In this document: positions 20,184 to 29,442 of the stretch, piece by piece | Position numbering within the stretch: the first letter of the stretch is position 1 | How the letters are laid out: the number at the start of each line of letters is the position of its first letter | NCBI GenBank assembly: GCA_024451685.1 | Contig: JAMXCW010000011.1 | Span: 1 to 50,107 of the forward strand | Direction of reading: 5' to 3' | Length of the DNA: 50,107 bases | Origin: Candidatus Bathyanammoxibius amoris | GTDB taxonomy: Bacteria > Planctomycetota > Brocadiia > Brocadiales > Bathyanammoxibiaceae | Notes under the pieces: model-generated | The model's database searches: none | The model's input: only the letters and a program-made list of their open reading frames with translations | Told to the model about the DNA's origin: nothing | Made by a program: the position numbers and the translations under genes

Positions 20184-21095
20184 CTACTCCGGTCCCTGTT
20201 TAAGATAGGTCCTGACGGCGTCCTCGAACTTCATCGGCTTCAGTTCAAAGTCCCTTTTCATCTCTTTTATGTCACCCACGTTGTCACTCTGCATCATAAT
20301 AAGCTGTTCACGGGTAATCATGGGTTTTTCACTGACTTTTTCCATCAGGTAGGCCATGGGCCACGCACTCTTCAGCGGCAGGTGGAGCTTTTTCTTCCGT
20401 GTACCCATCACCTTGAATATGGTGTCCAGTATCTCATCCATGGTTAACTGTTCCGGCCCGCCCAGCTCATAAGTTTTGTTTACTATTTTTTCACTGGCCG
20501 CGGCCTTCGCAAAGCAGTGTGCCACGTCTTCCACATAGACGGGCTGCATCTTCACCTTCCCCGATCCGATGACGTAAAAGATGGGCAGGTACCGGGTCTG
20601 CCTGACTATCTGGGCGAACATGTTTACAAACTCGTCGTCCTTGCCGCATATTATAGACGGCCGGAATATTACGTACGGTATACCGCTTGAGCGGACGGCC
20701 TCCTCGCCCGACCATTTGGTGGTGTGGTAGCGGCTGGCCGCGTCGGCCCCGGCACCCATTGCACTCATGTGAACAAACTTCTTTACCCCGGCCTTTCTTG
20801 CGGCATTCACCACGTTGGCCGTGCCCTCCACGTGTATCCTCTCAAACGTCACCTCAGGGGGCTTCTCAACGATGATGCCCACAATATGAACGACCTTCTC
20901 CACGCCCTTCATCGCCTTCTCAAGTGTCCCCGGGGACGTTATGTCCCCCTCCACGAATTCTACGCCCAGACCTTTCAGCACTTGCCGGCGTGACTGCTTT
21001 CGTGCCAGACACCTTACCTTTTCCTTCCCTTCTTCGACCAGCTTCCTTACGACATTACGTCCGACAAAGCCCGTACCGCCCGTTACCAATATCAT
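20184..21095 (-). CDS. NAD(P)-binding epimerase-like protein, NDUFA9-type atypical SDR
   Basis: 303 residues from the ATG at 21095, preceded by GGAGGGTGGAAC; a longer in-frame start at 21161 adds a non-conserved tail. The Rossmann motif VTGGTGFVGRNVVRKL opens the protein and a YHTTKW (YxxxK) site follows near residue 125. The C-terminal part (ELGGPEQLTMDEIL) is typical of NDUFA9/complex-I-associated and NmrA-like extended SDRs. The substrate is unknown. It is last in a run with a RidA gene and a GlcF-like gene. Confidence 0.85.
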   Translation of the reverse strand: MILVTGGTGFVGRNVVRKLVEEGKEKVRCLARKQSRRQVLKGLGVEFVEGDITSPGTLEKAMKGVEKVVHIVGIIVEKPPEVTFERIHVEGTANVVNAARKAGVKKFVHMSAMGAGADAASRYHTTKWSGEEAVRSSGIPYVIFRPSIICGKDDEFVNMFAQIVRQTRYLPIFYVIGSGKVKMQPVYVEDVAHCFAKAAASEKIVNKTYELGGPEQLTMDEILDTIFKVMGTRKKKLHLPLKSAWPMAYLMEKVSEKPMITREQLIMMQSDNVGDIKEMKRDFELKPMKFEDAVRTYLKQGPE

Positions 21096-21176
21096 GTTCC
21101 ACCCTCCATATTTGCCACAGCCACAGTAGGTACCGCAGGGTCGTGCCAGAGGCAGGACCACCCTCCGTTATCAGTA

Positions 21177-21578
21177 TTATTTCTTGCTCCTTGCCTCCAC
21201 TATAGCGATGGCCTCAATCTCCACGCCCACATCCTTCGGCAGCCTTGACACCTCAACAGTCGAGCGTGCGGGCCTGGAGTCCTTGAAAAACCCGGCGTAC
21301 ACCTCATTAACCGCGCCATAGTCCTCCTCTATACTCTCCAGGAATATGGTGGTCTTTACTACGTTCTCCAGCGACAAGCCGGCGGCCTCCAGTATTCCCT
21401 TGATGTTTTCCAGCACGCGGCGTGTCTGGGCCCGGATGTCGCCCTCTATAACGTCACCCGTGGCAGGGTCGATGGGTATCTGGCCGGAAACGAACACCAG
21501 TGAGCCCGCACGCACACCCTGAGAATAAGGGCCTATGGCCTGTGGCGCGTCTGTAGTAGAAACCACTTCCTTATCCAT
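21177..21578 (-). CDS. ridA: RidA-family enamine/imine deaminase
   Basis: 133 residues, a typical trimeric YjgF/YER057c/UK114 protein. The N-terminal [20 protein letters not shown], the central [20 protein letters not shown], and [21 protein letters not shown] with the substrate-binding arginine and glutamate are conserved. It hydrolyses reactive 2-aminoacrylate and similar enamines released by PLP enzymes. It lies 33 bp after the GlcF-like gene on the same strand. Confidence 0.95.
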   Translation of the reverse strand: MDKEVVSTTDAPQAIGPYSQGVRAGSLVFVSGQIPIDPATGDVIEGDIRAQTRRVLENIKGILEAAGLSLENVVKTTIFLESIEEDYGAVNEVYAGFFKDSRPARSTVEVSRLPKDVGVEIEAIAIVEARSKK

Positions 21579-21611
21579 GCATGACCACCTCCCCCACTTA
21601 CGGATCGAAGT

Positions 21612-22898
21612 TCAGGCGCCCGCCCCCGCAGCTTTTTCTTTAATCGCGGTATCCTCTTTGACCTGAGCGGACCTGCCGTTTTTCTTAATCGTCCTTTCGA
21701 GGAGTTCTACCACGTGGAGCGTCTCTACGGGTAGATTTCTGCTTGCGACAAGCTCTGAGATCTGAAGCACACACCCGGGGCAAGACGTCACCACCTTTTC
21801 CGCCCCGGACCTTTCTATGGATTTTATCTTGTGCTCACCTATCTTCATAGACAGGTCACGGTATATGATGGCAAAAATACCCCCGCCGCCGCAGCACCTC
21901 TCAGGATACTCCATCTCCTTGAACGTGGCGCACCGTTTAATCACTTCCCTCGGTTCTTTGATAATACCCTGGCCCCAGCGCAGGTGGCAGGGGTCATGAT
22001 AGGTGACCGTAGAGTCCAGGGGCACCGTCTCGTACTCCGTAAATTTTTCCAGGAACACGTTTATATCGTAAATCTTATCATGCATGGGTTTCCATGAATC
22101 GCCCAGCATCTTCAGGTAGTCCCTCTTTATCGTCAGTGTGCAGGTGCCGCAGCCGGATACGATGGCATCAAGGTCCTCCGCCTCAAACACCTTCCTGTTC
22201 TTCTCGGCCAGTTTCCTGGCCGCGACCATATCCCCCAGAGACCTGGCAGGAATGCCGCAGCACACCTGTTCCGGGGGCACAACCACCTCAATGTCCAGCA
22301 TATTGAGCACGTTTATGAGGGAGTCTGCGATATGGGGATTAGCATAGTTTGTCATACAGCCCACAAAGAAGCCCACCCGCATCTTCGGCCTGGTAAGTTT
22401 CTTTGTCTGCCTGTGCTTATTCAGCGCGGTCTGTGCGGCCAGGGCAGGCACCCACTTCCTGCCCATAAAAAACAGCGGCAGGTGTCTCAGCGTTCCCTGC
22501 CGCTCACCGGGGATAAACCTCTGCCCGAAGGCGGCGGCGCGGATTATGAAGTCAAACAACCTCCGTCTGGGAAGGATGTGCCGCAACACAAGACGGGCCA
22601 GGCGTGATATGCCCATATTCTTCTCTATGCCCTCAAGGAGCGCATCTATAATCTCGCTGAAATTCACATCGGAGGGGCATACGGCCTGACACCGCAGACA
22701 CTTCTTGCACGAATATATATAGTCCCTGAGTTCGGGCGTGTAGAATATCTCGCCCTGGAATACGGCCTCTGCAAGGCTTATCCTGCCCCTGGCCACGCGC
22801 GTCTCATCGCCGGTCTCAAGAAACACGGGGCAGACAGAACGGCACTTGCCGCACTTCGCGCATCTTGCAATCTCTCTTTTCGCTTCTTCTATACCCAT
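21612..22898 (-). CDS. GlcF/HdrD-type Fe-S oxidoreductase subunit
   Basis: 428 residues. Two 4Fe-4S ferredoxin motifs lie at the N-terminus (CAKCGKCRSVCP and CKKCLRCQAVCPSD). Two CCG-type cysteine domains follow (CGIPARSLGD preceded by a CC pair, and the CHLRWGQGI ... CCGGGG region). This is the layout of glycolate oxidase subunit GlcF, LutA and HdrD-like proteins, which pass electrons from a flavin dehydrogenase. No GlcD-type flavoprotein is encoded nearby, so the partner and substrate are unknown. It heads a run of three genes on the minus strand (Fe-S protein, RidA, SDR). Confidence 0.85.
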   Translation of the reverse strand: MGIEEAKREIARCAKCGKCRSVCPVFLETGDETRVARGRISLAEAVFQGEIFYTPELRDYIYSCKKCLRCQAVCPSDVNFSEIIDALLEGIEKNMGISRLARLVLRHILPRRRLFDFIIRAAAFGQRFIPGERQGTLRHLPLFFMGRKWVPALAAQTALNKHRQTKKLTRPKMRVGFFVGCMTNYANPHIADSLINVLNMLDIEVVVPPEQVCCGIPARSLGDMVAARKLAEKNRKVFEAEDLDAIVSGCGTCTLTIKRDYLKMLGDSWKPMHDKIYDINVFLEKFTEYETVPLDSTVTYHDPCHLRWGQGIIKEPREVIKRCATFKEMEYPERCCGGGGIFAIIYRDLSMKIGEHKIKSIERSGAEKVVTSCPGCVLQISELVASRNLPVETLHVVELLERTIKKNGRSAQVKEDTAIKEKAAGAGA

Positions 22899-23104
22899 AA
22901 CGGCACCTTAAAACAATTTTAGTTTATACGGCAGACTTAAGCAAATAAATTAGGGCATCTTACACACCTAACCCTACTCGATGTGCGCCCCCTGTAAACC
23001 TCTGTTCCGGACGTTGGTATTGCCTTGATTTTGCGGCCATTATCTGATATTTTCAAAAATCCGGGAATTTCACTAAAGGAAACTGTTTTAAGAAGATAAC
23101 TGAC

Positions 23105-24247
23105 TTGGGAAGCCTGCAGGACATATACAAAAAGGTGGTTGACGGCAAGAGGTTGAGCCGGGAAGACGGACTCCGGCTCTATGAATCTAACGACGTCCTT
23201 CAGGTAGGCCGCATGGCCGACATCATGAAGGAGCGTAAGAACGGTGACAAGACCTTTTACATCGTAAACCGCCACATAAACTATTCCAACATATGTAAGA
23301 ACCAGTGCAAGTTCTGCGCCTTCTCCAAGGAGGAGGGAGACGAAGGCAGCTACGCCATGACCCTGGACGAGGTAATAGAAGAGGCCGAGGGCGTGGTAGA
23401 GCAGGGGGCCACAGAGATACACATAGTGGGCGGGCTGCATCCGAAGCTCGGGTTTGATTACTACCTTGAGATGCTTGGCAGGCTGCACGAACGTTATCCT
23501 CAGGTACACCTCCAGGCCCTTACGGCGGTAGAGATAGCCCATCTGGGCGAGAGGGCGGGCCTTTCGGTAAAGGATACACTTGTCGCCTTGAAGCAGGCGG
23601 GCCTGGGGTCAATACCGGGCGGCGGGGCCGAGGTCTTTTCGTCGAGGGTGAGGAAGGAACTCTGTCCCGACAAGCTGGAGGGAGAGGGCTGGCTGGGCGT
23701 TATGCGCGAGGCGCACCGGCTCGGCCTGAAGAGTAACGCCACCATGCTGTACGGGCACATGGAATCGGCCGGGGAGAGGATAGACCACATGCTCGAACTG
23801 CGCGGGCTCCAGGATGAGACCGGCGGGTTTATGAGCTTCATCCCCCTTGCATTCCATTCCGACAACACCCCCCTCGAGGAACTTCCCCGCACCACCGCCG
23901 CACTGGACCTCAAGACCCTGGCCATCGGCAGATTGATGCTGGACAATTTTCCCCACATAAAGGCCTTCTGGATAATGCTGGGCGTAAAGCTCGCCCAGGT
24001 ATCGCTGAGTTTCGGTGTGGATGACATGGACGGAACGGTGCTGGTGGAGAGAATAACCCACTCGGCGGGGGCGGACACGCCGGAAGAGTTGTCTGTAGGG
24101 GAGATTGTAAAGCTGATAGAAGAGTCAGGGCACAGACCGGTGGAAAGGGACACGCTTTACAGGGAAGTAATAAGGCCGGACAATAAATATGACCACAGAT
24201 GGCATCTTGCAGAGACCCGGAAAGAGGACTGTGTCGAGGTTCATTAA
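23105..24247 (+). CDS. mqnE: aminodeoxyfutalosine synthase (radical SAM)
   Basis: 380 residues from a TTG; no ATG or GTG gives a full N-terminus, and MqnE proteins normally begin close to the IYKKV segment. The radical SAM cysteines are C64-KNQ-C68-KF-C71, followed by AF, as in MqnE. GGLHPKLGFDYYLEML, LQALTAVEIAHL and LGSIPGGGAEVFSSRVRK are strongly MqnE-like and separate it from MqnC. The enzyme joins SAM and 3-[(1-carboxyvinyl)oxy]benzoate, an early step of the futalosine route to menaquinone. A flavoprotein gene follows 15 bp later. Confidence 0.93.
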   Translation: MGSLQDIYKKVVDGKRLSREDGLRLYESNDVLQVGRMADIMKERKNGDKTFYIVNRHINYSNICKNQCKFCAFSKEEGDEGSYAMTLDEVIEEAEGVVEQGATEIHIVGGLHPKLGFDYYLEMLGRLHERYPQVHLQALTAVEIAHLGERAGLSVKDTLVALKQAGLGSIPGGGAEVFSSRVRKELCPDKLEGEGWLGVMREAHRLGLKSNATMLYGHMESAGERIDHMLELRGLQDETGGFMSFIPLAFHSDNTPLEELPRTTAALDLKTLAIGRLMLDNFPHIKAFWIMLGVKLAQVSLSFGVDDMDGTVLVERITHSAGADTPEELSVGEIVKLIEESGHRPVERDTLYREVIRPDNKYDHRWHLAETRKEDCVEVH

Positions 24248-24262
24248 ATTGAAAGGAGAGTC

Positions 24263-26188
24263 ATGGAGTCGTTCCCCACACTTTTTAGCCCCTTCCGCAT
24301 AGGTTCCATGGAGGTAAATAACCGTATCGTATTACCGGCAATGGAGACCCATCTATGCGACGAAGACGGCTTTGTAACCGATGAGGTCATATCCTATTAT
24401 CGCGAGAGGGTAAAGGGTGGCGTCGGGTATGTGACGGTGGAGAACACCTCAGTTGACCCAACCGGCAGGATAAACGACGGCATGCTGTGTATACACGATG
24501 ACAAGTATGTTGACGGGCTGGGTCGTCTCGCAGATGAGATACATAAAATAGATGGAAAGATAGTCATTCAACTGAGCCATGCCGGCAAGGAGGCCCTTAA
24601 ATTCTTCACAGGCGTTGACCCGGTCGCTCCGTCCCCTATCCCCAGTCCGATAACCAGGACAATGCCCAGGGAATTATCTATCGAAGAGATAGGGGAGATT
24701 GTCGGGAAATTCGCCGACGGGGCGGAAAGGGTCGTGCGCGCGGGCGCCGACGGCATTGAGCTGCACATGGCCCATGGTTATCTCGTTAACCAGTTCTTTT
24801 CTCCCGAGACCAACATGCGAGAGGACGGCTATGGCGGCAACACCGAAAACAGGTCGAGATTCGCCCGGGAGATCGTAGAGGCCATCAGAAAGAGGGTGCC
24901 CGGTGACTTCCCCGTCATCTGCAGGATTAGCGCCGACGAATATACCGAGAAGGGACTCAAGCTCGAAGAGAGCAAGGCAATCGCAAAAACACTTGAAACC
25001 GCCGGAGCAAGTGCCCTCCATGTATCGGCGTGCAACAGCTCATCCGCTGTCTATAACATCCCCTGCTACTACCTTGAAGAAGGCTGCTTCATAGAGCTGG
25101 CGGCGGGGCTAAAACCCGTCGTAAGCGTGCCGATAATCACCGTTGGGCGGATTCTAAGGCCGGAGATGGCGGAAAAGGCGCTAGCCGAGAACAAGGCAGA
25201 CCTTGTCAGTATGGGCAGAAGCCTGATTGCAGACCCCCACTTACCCAGAAAGGCGAGGGAGGGGCGTCTCGACGACATAAGACCCTGCATCTCCTGTAAC
25301 CGCTGCATCGAGAGTATCATAGAGGGAAGACTCGTATGCACCACAAATCCCTATATCGGCAGGGAATGGGAAATAGAACGCTTACCCCGGCCCAGACCGA
25401 AACGAGTCCTTGTAGTCGGCGGCGGTCCCGGCGGGCTCAGTGCCGCCACTGCCGCCGGAGAGCGCGGCCATAAGGTATGGCTGTGGGAAAAGGACTCAGA
25501 CCTGGGAGGTAGATACAGGTACGCCATCATGGCCCCCAGGAAGGAGAACATGTCCAAGTTTCTGGACTACCTTATACGCCGCGCAAAGGAGTGTACCGAA
25601 GAGATACAGTGCGGCAAGGAGGCCACCGCCAACGCGATAAAAGAATTTTCGCCGGATGCCGTAATACTGGCCTGCGGGGCCAGGGACGAATTCCCGGATA
25701 TTCCGGGCACGACCGGCAACAACCTGCTGGACATAAAGAAGGCCTTCGACCAGGCCGACGCATTGGGTAAGAACGTAGCCATAGTAGGGGGAGGCCCGGA
25801 AGGTTGTGAGTTGGGAGACTTTCTTTTGACCCGGGGCAAAAAGGTAACTATCATAGAAATGAGAAGGATGCTGGGTATCGGCCTTGTCGCCCATCCGCGT
25901 TTCCACGTCTCCGAAAGGCTGAAAAATGGCGGCGCCAGCATCCTTTTGAGCTCAAAGGTGGTAGAGGTAGGCCCCGGTTTCCTGGTAATTAATAAAAGAC
26001 GCGAAGGCAATCAGAAACTGGAGGGATTTGACGACATCGTTATGGCAAGCATTCACAAGCCTAACATGGAACTTCAGGAGGCCTTAAACGGTAGTATAAA
26101 GGAACTGTACGTAGTCGGCGACGCCTGTGAGGGCCGTACAGCCCTTGAGGCAGTAGCAGAAGGAGCGGAAGCGGCCCTCAAACTCTAA
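24263..26188 (+). CDS. old-yellow-enzyme family Fe-S flavoprotein (FadH/TMADH-like)
   Basis: 641 residues with the three-part layout of 2,4-dienoyl-CoA reductase and trimethylamine dehydrogenase. An FMN TIM barrel (about 1-345) has the HMAHGYLVNQFFSPETN-type substrate loop. A 4Fe-4S cysteine set follows (CISCNRC ... LVC). A dinucleotide-binding half carries VLVVGGGPGGLSAATAAGERG and a second site VAIVGGGPEGCELGDF. It ends with VVGDACEGRTALEAVAEG, a typical FAD-binding tail. It reduces enoates or related electrophiles using NAD(P)H; the substrate is not known. The start has AAAGGAGAG before it, and the 15-bp gap suggests co-expression with mqnE. Confidence 0.9.
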   Translation: MESFPTLFSPFRIGSMEVNNRIVLPAMETHLCDEDGFVTDEVISYYRERVKGGVGYVTVENTSVDPTGRINDGMLCIHDDKYVDGLGRLADEIHKIDGKIVIQLSHAGKEALKFFTGVDPVAPSPIPSPITRTMPRELSIEEIGEIVGKFADGAERVVRAGADGIELHMAHGYLVNQFFSPETNMREDGYGGNTENRSRFAREIVEAIRKRVPGDFPVICRISADEYTEKGLKLEESKAIAKTLETAGASALHVSACNSSSAVYNIPCYYLEEGCFIELAAGLKPVVSVPIITVGRILRPEMAEKALAENKADLVSMGRSLIADPHLPRKAREGRLDDIRPCISCNRCIESIIEGRLVCTTNPYIGREWEIERLPRPRPKRVLVVGGGPGGLSAATAAGERGHKVWLWEKDSDLGGRYRYAIMAPRKENMSKFLDYLIRRAKECTEEIQCGKEATANAIKEFSPDAVILACGARDEFPDIPGTTGNNLLDIKKAFDQADALGKNVAIVGGGPEGCELGDFLLTRGKKVTIIEMRRMLGIGLVAHPRFHVSERLKNGGASILLSSKVVEVGPGFLVINKRREGNQKLEGFDDIVMASIHKPNMELQEALNGSIKELYVVGDACEGRTALEAVAEGAEAALKL

Positions 26189-26216
26189 CCCCCGGTATAA
26201 CCTGTGTTATTGTAGT

Positions 26217-26280
26217 GGCGGAGTCATGCCGTGGGCAGCCTCCAGAGGCGCCCACAACGGGGTCCGCCTAAGGCGTGACT
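26217..26280 (+). ncRNA. candidate structured RNA leader upstream of rsgA
   Basis: GTGGGC-A-GCCT-CCAG-AGGC-GCCCAC (26231-26255) forms a strong hairpin. Two further pairings enclose it and cross each other: GGCGGA (26217-26222) with TCCGCC (26263-26268), and AGTCATGCC (26222-26230) with GGCGTGACT (26272-26280). They could form a pseudoknot or two alternative states. The element lies in the 160-bp gap before rsgA. I do not recognise a known riboswitch class. Confidence 0.4.
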
Positions 26281-26350
26281 TGCTCTGCTTAGTGTTGAGC
26301 AACCACGACCACTAACTCTAATAACCCCAAACATCCCGAGGCCTGGAAAT

Positions 26351-27265
26351 GTGAAGCAAGGCACTGTATTCAAAGTAGCGGGACCTAGTTGTCAGGTTGA
26401 GGCTGACGGCCACACCTACACCTGCAGTATACGAAAAAAACTTAAAACCGCCTCAGACAAGCGGACAAGCCCGGTAGTGGTGGGGGACCAGGTAAGGTTC
26501 AGCGAGACGTCTCCCGACGAAGGAGTAATCGAAGAGATAGGGGAGAGACAAACCAGGCTGTCCCGCGTGGCCCCATGGGCACCCGGTAAAGAACACGTGG
26601 TAGTGGCCAACATGGACCAGGTGCTCATAGTAATGGCCGCAAAAGACCCGCCCGTTAAGGCAGGACTCATTGACCGCTACATAATCGCCTCAGAGAACGG
26701 CGGCCTAAACTCGGTAATCTGTATAAACAAGATAGACCTGGTAGACGAAGAGGAGGTTTCATGGGTCAAGGATTTATACGGCGGCCTGGGGTACCCGGTG
26801 TTGTTTACCAGCGCGGTCGAGGACATGGGTATAGAGGAACTCGCGGGCACTCTTAAGGACAAGAAGACCGTCCTGGCCGGACAGTCGGGTGTAGGTAAAT
26901 CATCTCTTATTAACCGGATTCAGCCCGGTCTCGGCCTCAGGATCCAGGATATAAGGGTGGCCGCAAGAAAGGGGAAACATACCACAAGCTGGGTAACACT
27001 CTTAAAGATGGACATAGGCGGATACGTTGTGGACACGCCGGGGATAAGGGAACTCGGGCTCTGGGACATCAGAGAACCTGACGTTGCCGAGTTTTTCCGG
27101 GATATCTGGGAGATTGGAAAGGGCTGTCATTTTTCGAGGTGCACCCACAGCCATGAACCTCGTTGCGCGGTAAAGGCGGCCGTAGAGCAGGGCACCCTTG
27201 ACGAAAGACGTTATGGCAGCTACCTGAGAATCCTCGCCTCCACAAAGGAAAAACAGACCCGCTAG
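26351..27265 (+). CDS. rsgA: small ribosomal subunit biogenesis GTPase RsgA
   Basis: 304 residues starting with GTG. An OB-fold N-terminus (about 1-75) precedes a circularly permuted GTPase: G4 INKIDLV comes first, then G1 GQSGVGKSSLIN, then G3 DTPGIRELGLW. The C-terminal zinc finger CHFSRCTHSHEPRCAV is intact. RsgA checks late 30S maturation by releasing RbfA and testing the decoding centre. A possible structured leader lies upstream. Confidence 0.96.
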   Translation: MKQGTVFKVAGPSCQVEADGHTYTCSIRKKLKTASDKRTSPVVVGDQVRFSETSPDEGVIEEIGERQTRLSRVAPWAPGKEHVVVANMDQVLIVMAAKDPPVKAGLIDRYIIASENGGLNSVICINKIDLVDEEEVSWVKDLYGGLGYPVLFTSAVEDMGIEELAGTLKDKKTVLAGQSGVGKSSLINRIQPGLGLRIQDIRVAARKGKHTTSWVTLLKMDIGGYVVDTPGIRELGLWDIREPDVAEFFRDIWEIGKGCHFSRCTHSHEPRCAVKAAVEQGTLDERRYGSYLRILASTKEKQTR

Positions 27266-27418
27266 AGATTATCCTACCTGAAAACATTGCAGCAAGCACA
27301 GAAGTGCCTTAACTACCAGACCGGTCATATACGCAACACAATATGACAACGCCCGCCGCGCCACATAAAATAAATCCTTGACGCTTTGTTTACAATATGA
27401 TTAGAATCCCCCGTAGAC

Positions 27419-28210
27419 ATGCCAACCAAATCCACGGTCTCCTCCAAACGCGTCCAACCCAGGGTAACGGTGATAGGCTCCGGTACCGGGGTTCCCTCGT
27501 TATCGCGCGGTTATCCGTCAATCCTTGTCAGGGCGGAGGGCGAGATTATGTTACTCGATACGGGCCCCTGTACCCTGGCAAGACTGCTTCACCGGGGGGT
27601 CACTTACGTTGACATAGACAGGGTCTTTTACACCCATCTGCATCCTGACCACTCCGCGGGTATGACGTCAATGCTCTTTGCCATGAGAAACGCCGAGCCA
27701 AAACGGACAAAACCGCTGCGTGTGTTCGGCCCACCCGGCTTAAAGGGGTTTTACGAGGGTCTGAACCAGTTATACGGGAACGCCCTGACACCAAAGTCGT
27801 ACGAATTAAACCTCACCGAGCTGTCTGAAGAGGAGACAGCGTTTGACGGCTGGAAGGTAAGGACGAGCCCGATGGCACACATGGTCCCGACGATCGGTTA
27901 CCGTCTGGAATTCTCGACAGGCGAAGTACTCGCTTATTCAGGAGATACGGATTACTGTGAGAACATCGTAAACCTGGCAAAAGGGGCGGACGTCCTTGTG
28001 CTGGAATGCTCCTTTCCGGAAGACCTGAGGGTCGAGGGCCACCTTGTGCCCTCCCTTTGCGCCAGGGTCGCACGTGAGTCCGGTTGCAGGAGGCTGGTGC
28101 TCAACCACTTTTATCCGCAGTGGGAGGGGCGTGACATATTAGAGGAGTGCGGGAGATTTTACGACGGCGAGATAATCCTGGCAGAGGATTTTGTAGAACT
28201 GCCACTGTAG
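27419..28210 (+). CDS. MBL-fold metal-dependent hydrolase (RNase Z-like)
   Basis: 263 residues. The metallo-beta-lactamase motif THLHPDHSAGM is followed by AYSGDTDYCEN, EGHLVPS and a late LNHFYP histidine, giving a full two-metal site. The order and the VTVIGSGTGVPSLSRGYPS-type N-terminus resemble RNase Z and its close relatives. The tRNA-binding exosite of true RNase Z is not obvious, so the substrate stays open. It is followed 21 bp later by an isochorismatase-like gene. Confidence 0.85.
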   Translation: MPTKSTVSSKRVQPRVTVIGSGTGVPSLSRGYPSILVRAEGEIMLLDTGPCTLARLLHRGVTYVDIDRVFYTHLHPDHSAGMTSMLFAMRNAEPKRTKPLRVFGPPGLKGFYEGLNQLYGNALTPKSYELNLTELSEEETAFDGWKVRTSPMAHMVPTIGYRLEFSTGEVLAYSGDTDYCENIVNLAKGADVLVLECSFPEDLRVEGHLVPSLCARVARESGCRRLVLNHFYPQWEGRDILEECGRFYDGEIILAEDFVELPL

Positions 28211-28231
28211 AATGAAGCAGGGGGAAAAAAC

Positions 28232-28765
28232 TTGACGGGCAAAAACGTAAAGGCGTTACTAATAATAGATATGCTGAACGACTTCGTCGTAAAGGGGGCG
28301 CCCCTGGAGGTGCCCGGGGCCAAAGGCATAATCGGCAACATCAGAAGACAAATAAACAAGGCCCGGCGCAACGACATCCCAATCATATATTGCTGCGACA
28401 GCCATTTGAAGGATGACCGGGAATTCGAGGTATGGCCACCCCACGCCGTAAGGGGCAGCCGTGGCGCAGAGGTAGTAGACGAACTCAAACCCCGTCCGGA
28501 AGACATTGTAGTATACACAAAAACGTACTCCAGCTTCTACCGCACCACATTGGACAAGACGCTCAAGAGACTGGGGGTGCGACACGTTATTTTAACGGGT
28601 GTAGCGACCAACATCTGTATCCTCTATACCGCTGTCGATGCCTACATGAGGGGTTACGAGGTTAGCGTGCCGGAGGACTGTGTGGCTGCGTTCAGGGCAG
28701 AGGATCACCGGTTTGCCCTGAGACAGATTAACAAGTTACTCAAACCCTACAGGTCTTTCCCGTAA
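28232..28765 (+). CDS. isochorismatase-family cysteine hydrolase (nicotinamidase-like)
   Basis: 177 residues starting with TTG after AGGGGG. The catalytic triad of the family is visible: D13 in LLIIDMLNDF, K97 in VVYTKTYSSFY and C129 in GVATNICI, with the non-proline cis-peptide region V-A-T before it. D56-S-H58 in CCDSHLK could be metal ligands as in nicotinamidases. Candidate substrates are nicotinamide or other amides; pncA identity is possible but not certain. It ends facing a bidirectional terminator. Confidence 0.87.
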   Translation: MTGKNVKALLIIDMLNDFVVKGAPLEVPGAKGIIGNIRRQINKARRNDIPIIYCCDSHLKDDREFEVWPPHAVRGSRGAEVVDELKPRPEDIVVYTKTYSSFYRTTLDKTLKRLGVRHVILTGVATNICILYTAVDAYMRGYEVSVPEDCVAAFRAEDHRFALRQINKLLKPYRSFP

Positions 28766-28937
28766 AAGCCATCCAGGCCAACAGACAATCACACCCTGAC
28801 CTTCATACAGATTAGACGAAAGACACCAGGCCCATGCAGTGTGTCTTGTGGAAGCAAAGCCGGCGGAAATTTTCCCGGTATACCTGGTATACTATCTGAA
28901 GTGTAACATCTTAAGGCGGTGAGAGTGCGGCGATGTT

Positions 28938-28983
28938 AAAAAAAAGGCCCACTTTGCAAGACTTCGCACAGTGGGCCTTTTTT
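28938..28983. terminator. bidirectional rho-independent terminator
   Basis: An A-run (28938-28945), GGCCCAC (28946-28952), a central loop, GTGGGCC (28971-28977) and a T-run (28978-28983). It lies between the convergent isochorismatase-like gene and the cytochrome cluster and can stop both. Confidence 0.85.
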
Positions 28984-28996
28984 GAAGGCAAGGTCT

Positions 28997-29383
28997 TTAC
29001 TTCTTGGCAAAATTTCTAACGACCTGTAGCAACTTCTTCATCATATTCTCTGTCTGTTTACCCCTGTAGCTGGGCATCTTGTCTTTTCCGCCCAGCATGG
29101 TCTCCATGAGCTGTTCGTCCGTCCTGGATCCCTGCCACTCTGCGTCCGTAAAGTCAGGTACACCGGCCTGTTTCCCAAAGGTCGTGCCCACGCCACCGTT
29201 TCCATGGCAGTAGCAGCATGTTTCCTGCGGAGCAAACGAGCCCTGAACCGAACCGCTGCCAAAGATGTAATATACGCTCTTTTCAGGGTTGCCTCCTACG
29301 AGGTCTTCATCTGCGACAGCCAGGGGACAAAAGGCAAGGCAGAAGACCAAAAGGGAGACACCGACTAGAAATGCGCTTTTCAT
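28997..29383 (-). CDS. exported class I-like monohaem cytochrome c
   Basis: 128 residues. A clear signal peptide (residues 1-24, ending LAVADE) is followed by a haem site C56-CY-C59-H60 in CCYCHGNGGVG. A possible distal methionine lies in KDKMPSYRGK, and a C-terminal helix (MMKKLLQVVRNFAKK) follows. This is the CxxCH-early, Met-late order of small class I cytochromes, unlike the two neighbours whose haem is at the C-terminus. It is the last gene of the three-cytochrome group and ends at a bidirectional terminator. Its redox partners are unknown. Confidence 0.9.
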   Translation of the reverse strand: MKSAFLVGVSLLVFCLAFCPLAVADEDLVGGNPEKSVYYIFGSGSVQGSFAPQETCCYCHGNGGVGTTFGKQAGVPDFTDAEWQGSRTDEQLMETMLGGKDKMPSYRGKQTENMMKKLLQVVRNFAKK

Positions 29384-29442
29384 ATCTCAAAACCCTCCTC
29401 TCAAAGGCGCGAATTTTTTTATACTAAAAGGCAGGAATAAGC

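Noticed and set aside
28876-28893. GGTATACC/GGTATAC near-palindrome as an operator
   Set aside because: It lies downstream of a stop between convergent genes, with no promoter to regulate.
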